From NCBI RefSeq assembly GCF_029626035.1, contig NZ_JARUBE010000003.1, forward strand, positions 2,108,001-2,172,000: a stretch of 64,000 bases of DNA. The letters run 5' to 3'. A program made the position numbers and the translations under genes. Positions within the stretch are counted from its first letter, which is position 1, and each line of letters starts with the position of its first letter. Positions 62,963-64,000 of this stretch are shown here, piece by piece. The notes beneath the pieces are model-generated. The model was not told the DNA's origin and did not search any database. It saw only the letters and a program-made list of their open reading frames with translations. Source of the stretch: Micromonospora sp. WMMD980 (GTDB lineage: Bacteria; Actinomycetota; Actinomycetes; Mycobacteriales; Micromonosporaceae).

Positions 62963-63778
62963 TCAGCCGCCCAGCGCGCGGTAGCGGCGCAGGGACAGCG
63001 GCACGAACACGGCGACCAGCGCCAGCGGCCAGAGCACGGCCAGCAGCGGGTGGTGCGCGGCCACCCAGCCCTCGCCACCCCAACCGGGGTTTCCGAACAG
63101 TTCCCGGGTGGCGCCGACGGTCGCCGACAGCGGGTTCCACTCGGCGACCGCGCCGAGCCAGGCGGGCATGGTCGACGGCGCGACGAACGCGCTGGACAGG
63201 AAGCCGAGCGGGAACTCCAGCGTCTGCACGGCGGTCACCGCGCCCGCGCCTTTCGTGACCAGGCCGAGGTAGATGCCCACCCAGGTCAGCGCGAAGCGCA
63301 GCAGCAGGATCAGCCCGAGCGCGGCGAGCGTGTCGCCGGGGCCGCCGTGCGCGCGCCAGCCCACGGCCAGGCCGGCGAGCAGCATGACCGCGAGCGTCAC
63401 CACCGCGAACAGCATGTCGGCCAGCGCCCGGCCGAGCAGCGGGGCCAGCCGGGACACCGGCATCGACCGGAGCCGGTCGGTGATGCCGCGTTCGGCGTCG
63501 GCGGAGACCGCCATGGTGGTCTGGCTGATGCCGAAGAGCATGGTCATGGCGAACATGCCGGGCATCAGGAACTCCCGGTAGCTGCCGCCGCCGGGCACCT
63601 GGAGCGCGCCGCCGAACAGGTAGGCGAACATCAGCAGGATCAGGATGTTGAAGGCGAGCGCGCCGGCCAGCGGGCCGGGGTCGCGACGCCAGTGCGCGAG
63701 CGCCCGACAGGTGAGGGTGCGGCTGTCGCCGGCCAGGGACGGGCGGCCCGGCGGCGAGGCGACGGTGGCGGCGCTCAC
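62963..63778 (-). CDS. ABC-2 type exporter permease (DrrB-like)
   Basis: A protein of 271 aa with six membrane helices. The DrrB-type pattern is visible in YREFLMPGMFAMTMLFGISQT and the ERGITDRLRSMPVSR loop that contacts the ATPase. It probably exports a drug or lipid-linked compound. It overlaps the ATPase gene by 4 nt (GTGA). Confidence 0.9.
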   Translation of the reverse strand: MSAATVASPPGRPSLAGDSRTLTCRALAHWRRDPGPLAGALAFNILILLMFAYLFGGALQVPGGGSYREFLMPGMFAMTMLFGISQTTMAVSADAERGITDRLRSMPVSRLAPLLGRALADMLFAVVTLAVMLLAGLAVGWRAHGGPGDTLAALGLILLLRFALTWVGIYLGLVTKGAGAVTAVQTLEFPLGFLSSAFVAPSTMPAWLGAVAEWNPLSATVGATRELFGNPGWGGEGWVAAHHPLLAVLWPLALVAVFVPLSLRRYRALGG

Positions 63779-64000
63779 GCGGGCACCTCCACGATGGCGT
63801 CGACCCGCTCGGCGGGCCGGCCGGTGAGCCGGAGGAACACCTCGTCGAGGGTCGGCCGGCGCAGCGCCACGTCCGTCACGGTCACCCCGTCGGCGTCGAG
63901 CGCGCGCAGCACCCCGGTCAACGCGCCGGCCCGGTCGTCGACCTGGGCGCTGACCGCGCGGCGGTCCGGGTCGACGACCGGCTCGGCGGTGGCCACCCGG
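63775..64000 (-). CDS. ABC exporter ATP-binding protein, C-terminal end (5' truncated by window)
   Basis: Only the last 75 or so residues are visible. They form the DrrA-type C-terminal domain (DUF4162-like), with RPTLDEVFLRLTGRPAE as the recognisable segment. The nucleotide-binding domain lies beyond the window. It forms a DrrAB-like exporter with the permease gene. Confidence 0.8.
   Translation of the reverse strand, partial: RVATAEPVVDPDRRAVSAQVDDRAGALTGVLRALDADGVTVTDVALRRPTLDEVFLRLTGRPAERVDAIVEVPA

Overview
The window looks like chromosome of a high-G+C actinomycete of the Micromonospora type. The G+C is visibly very high (not counted), and GTG starts, 4-bp ATGA/GTGA gene overlaps and leaderless -10 boxes are common. 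Actinobacterial markers include RbpA, a split Ppm1/Lnt pair, an AfsR-like regulator and ROK and LacI sugar regulators. The genus is inferred, not proven. I see no tRNA, rRNA, CRISPR array, insertion sequence or prophage.

Layout. 1-4.6 kb: end of a GPH sugar transporter, a zinc-knuckle/coiled-coil protein, a PNPOx-fold protein, a POT peptide transporter, and rbpA behind a SigR-type promoter. 4.7-7.7 kb: fxsA, ppm1 and lnt, the same neighbourhood as mycobacterial rbpA-ppm1-fxsA. 7.7-8.15 kb: the only stretch over 300 bases without a gene; it has a promoter, a GNRA-loop hairpin and a terminator on one strand, so possibly a small RNA. 8.15-16.45 kb: a lysine aminomutase pathway. Lysine 2,3-aminomutase is divergent from a tightly coupled operon of 3,5-diaminohexanoate dehydrogenase, an amidohydrolase, both lysine 5,6-aminomutase subunits, a 3-aminobutyryl-CoA ammonia-lyase-like hotdog protein and a MutL-like putative reactivase. 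The cleavage enzyme Kce is not in the window. 16.5-19.5 kb: CsbD, a histidine phosphatase, an Lrp regulator, a DUF433 protein and an acyl-CoA dehydrogenase.

19.65-26.9 kb: a compact five-gene module (SWIM-like zinc protein, unknown 483-aa protein, vWA protein, MoxR ATPase, 940-aa DUF5682-type protein). It is the least understood system here and the main candidate for new biology. A truncated cupin gene lies at its 3' edge. 27.1-28.4 kb: YccF and FkbM proteins.

28.6-41.8 kb: a saccharide-use region. It has a LacI regulator, a five-component Opp-type ABC importer, a GH1 beta-glucosidase, a secreted GH30 enzyme with a ricin-B lectin domain, a ROK repressor, and a divergent GH18 chitinase whose promoter holds a 13-bp palindrome. 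Secreted enzymes would release oligosaccharides, the importer would take them up and GH1 would finish hydrolysis. 42-44.4 kb: soluble transhydrogenase and an unknown protein. 44.5-51.7 kb: a six-gene operon of an Opp/Dpp importer and a gamma-glutamyltransferase-family enzyme. 51.8-54.3 kb: an AidB-like acyl-CoA dehydrogenase and a MOSC protein. 54.5-57.35 kb: an AfsR-like regulator split by a frame change at the BTAD/NB-ARC junction. 57.3-64 kb: GNAT, MalY-like lyase, DinB protein with a WYL regulator, an unknown protein, a NIPSNAP protein, a TetR regulator, and a DrrAB-type ABC exporter cut by the window end.
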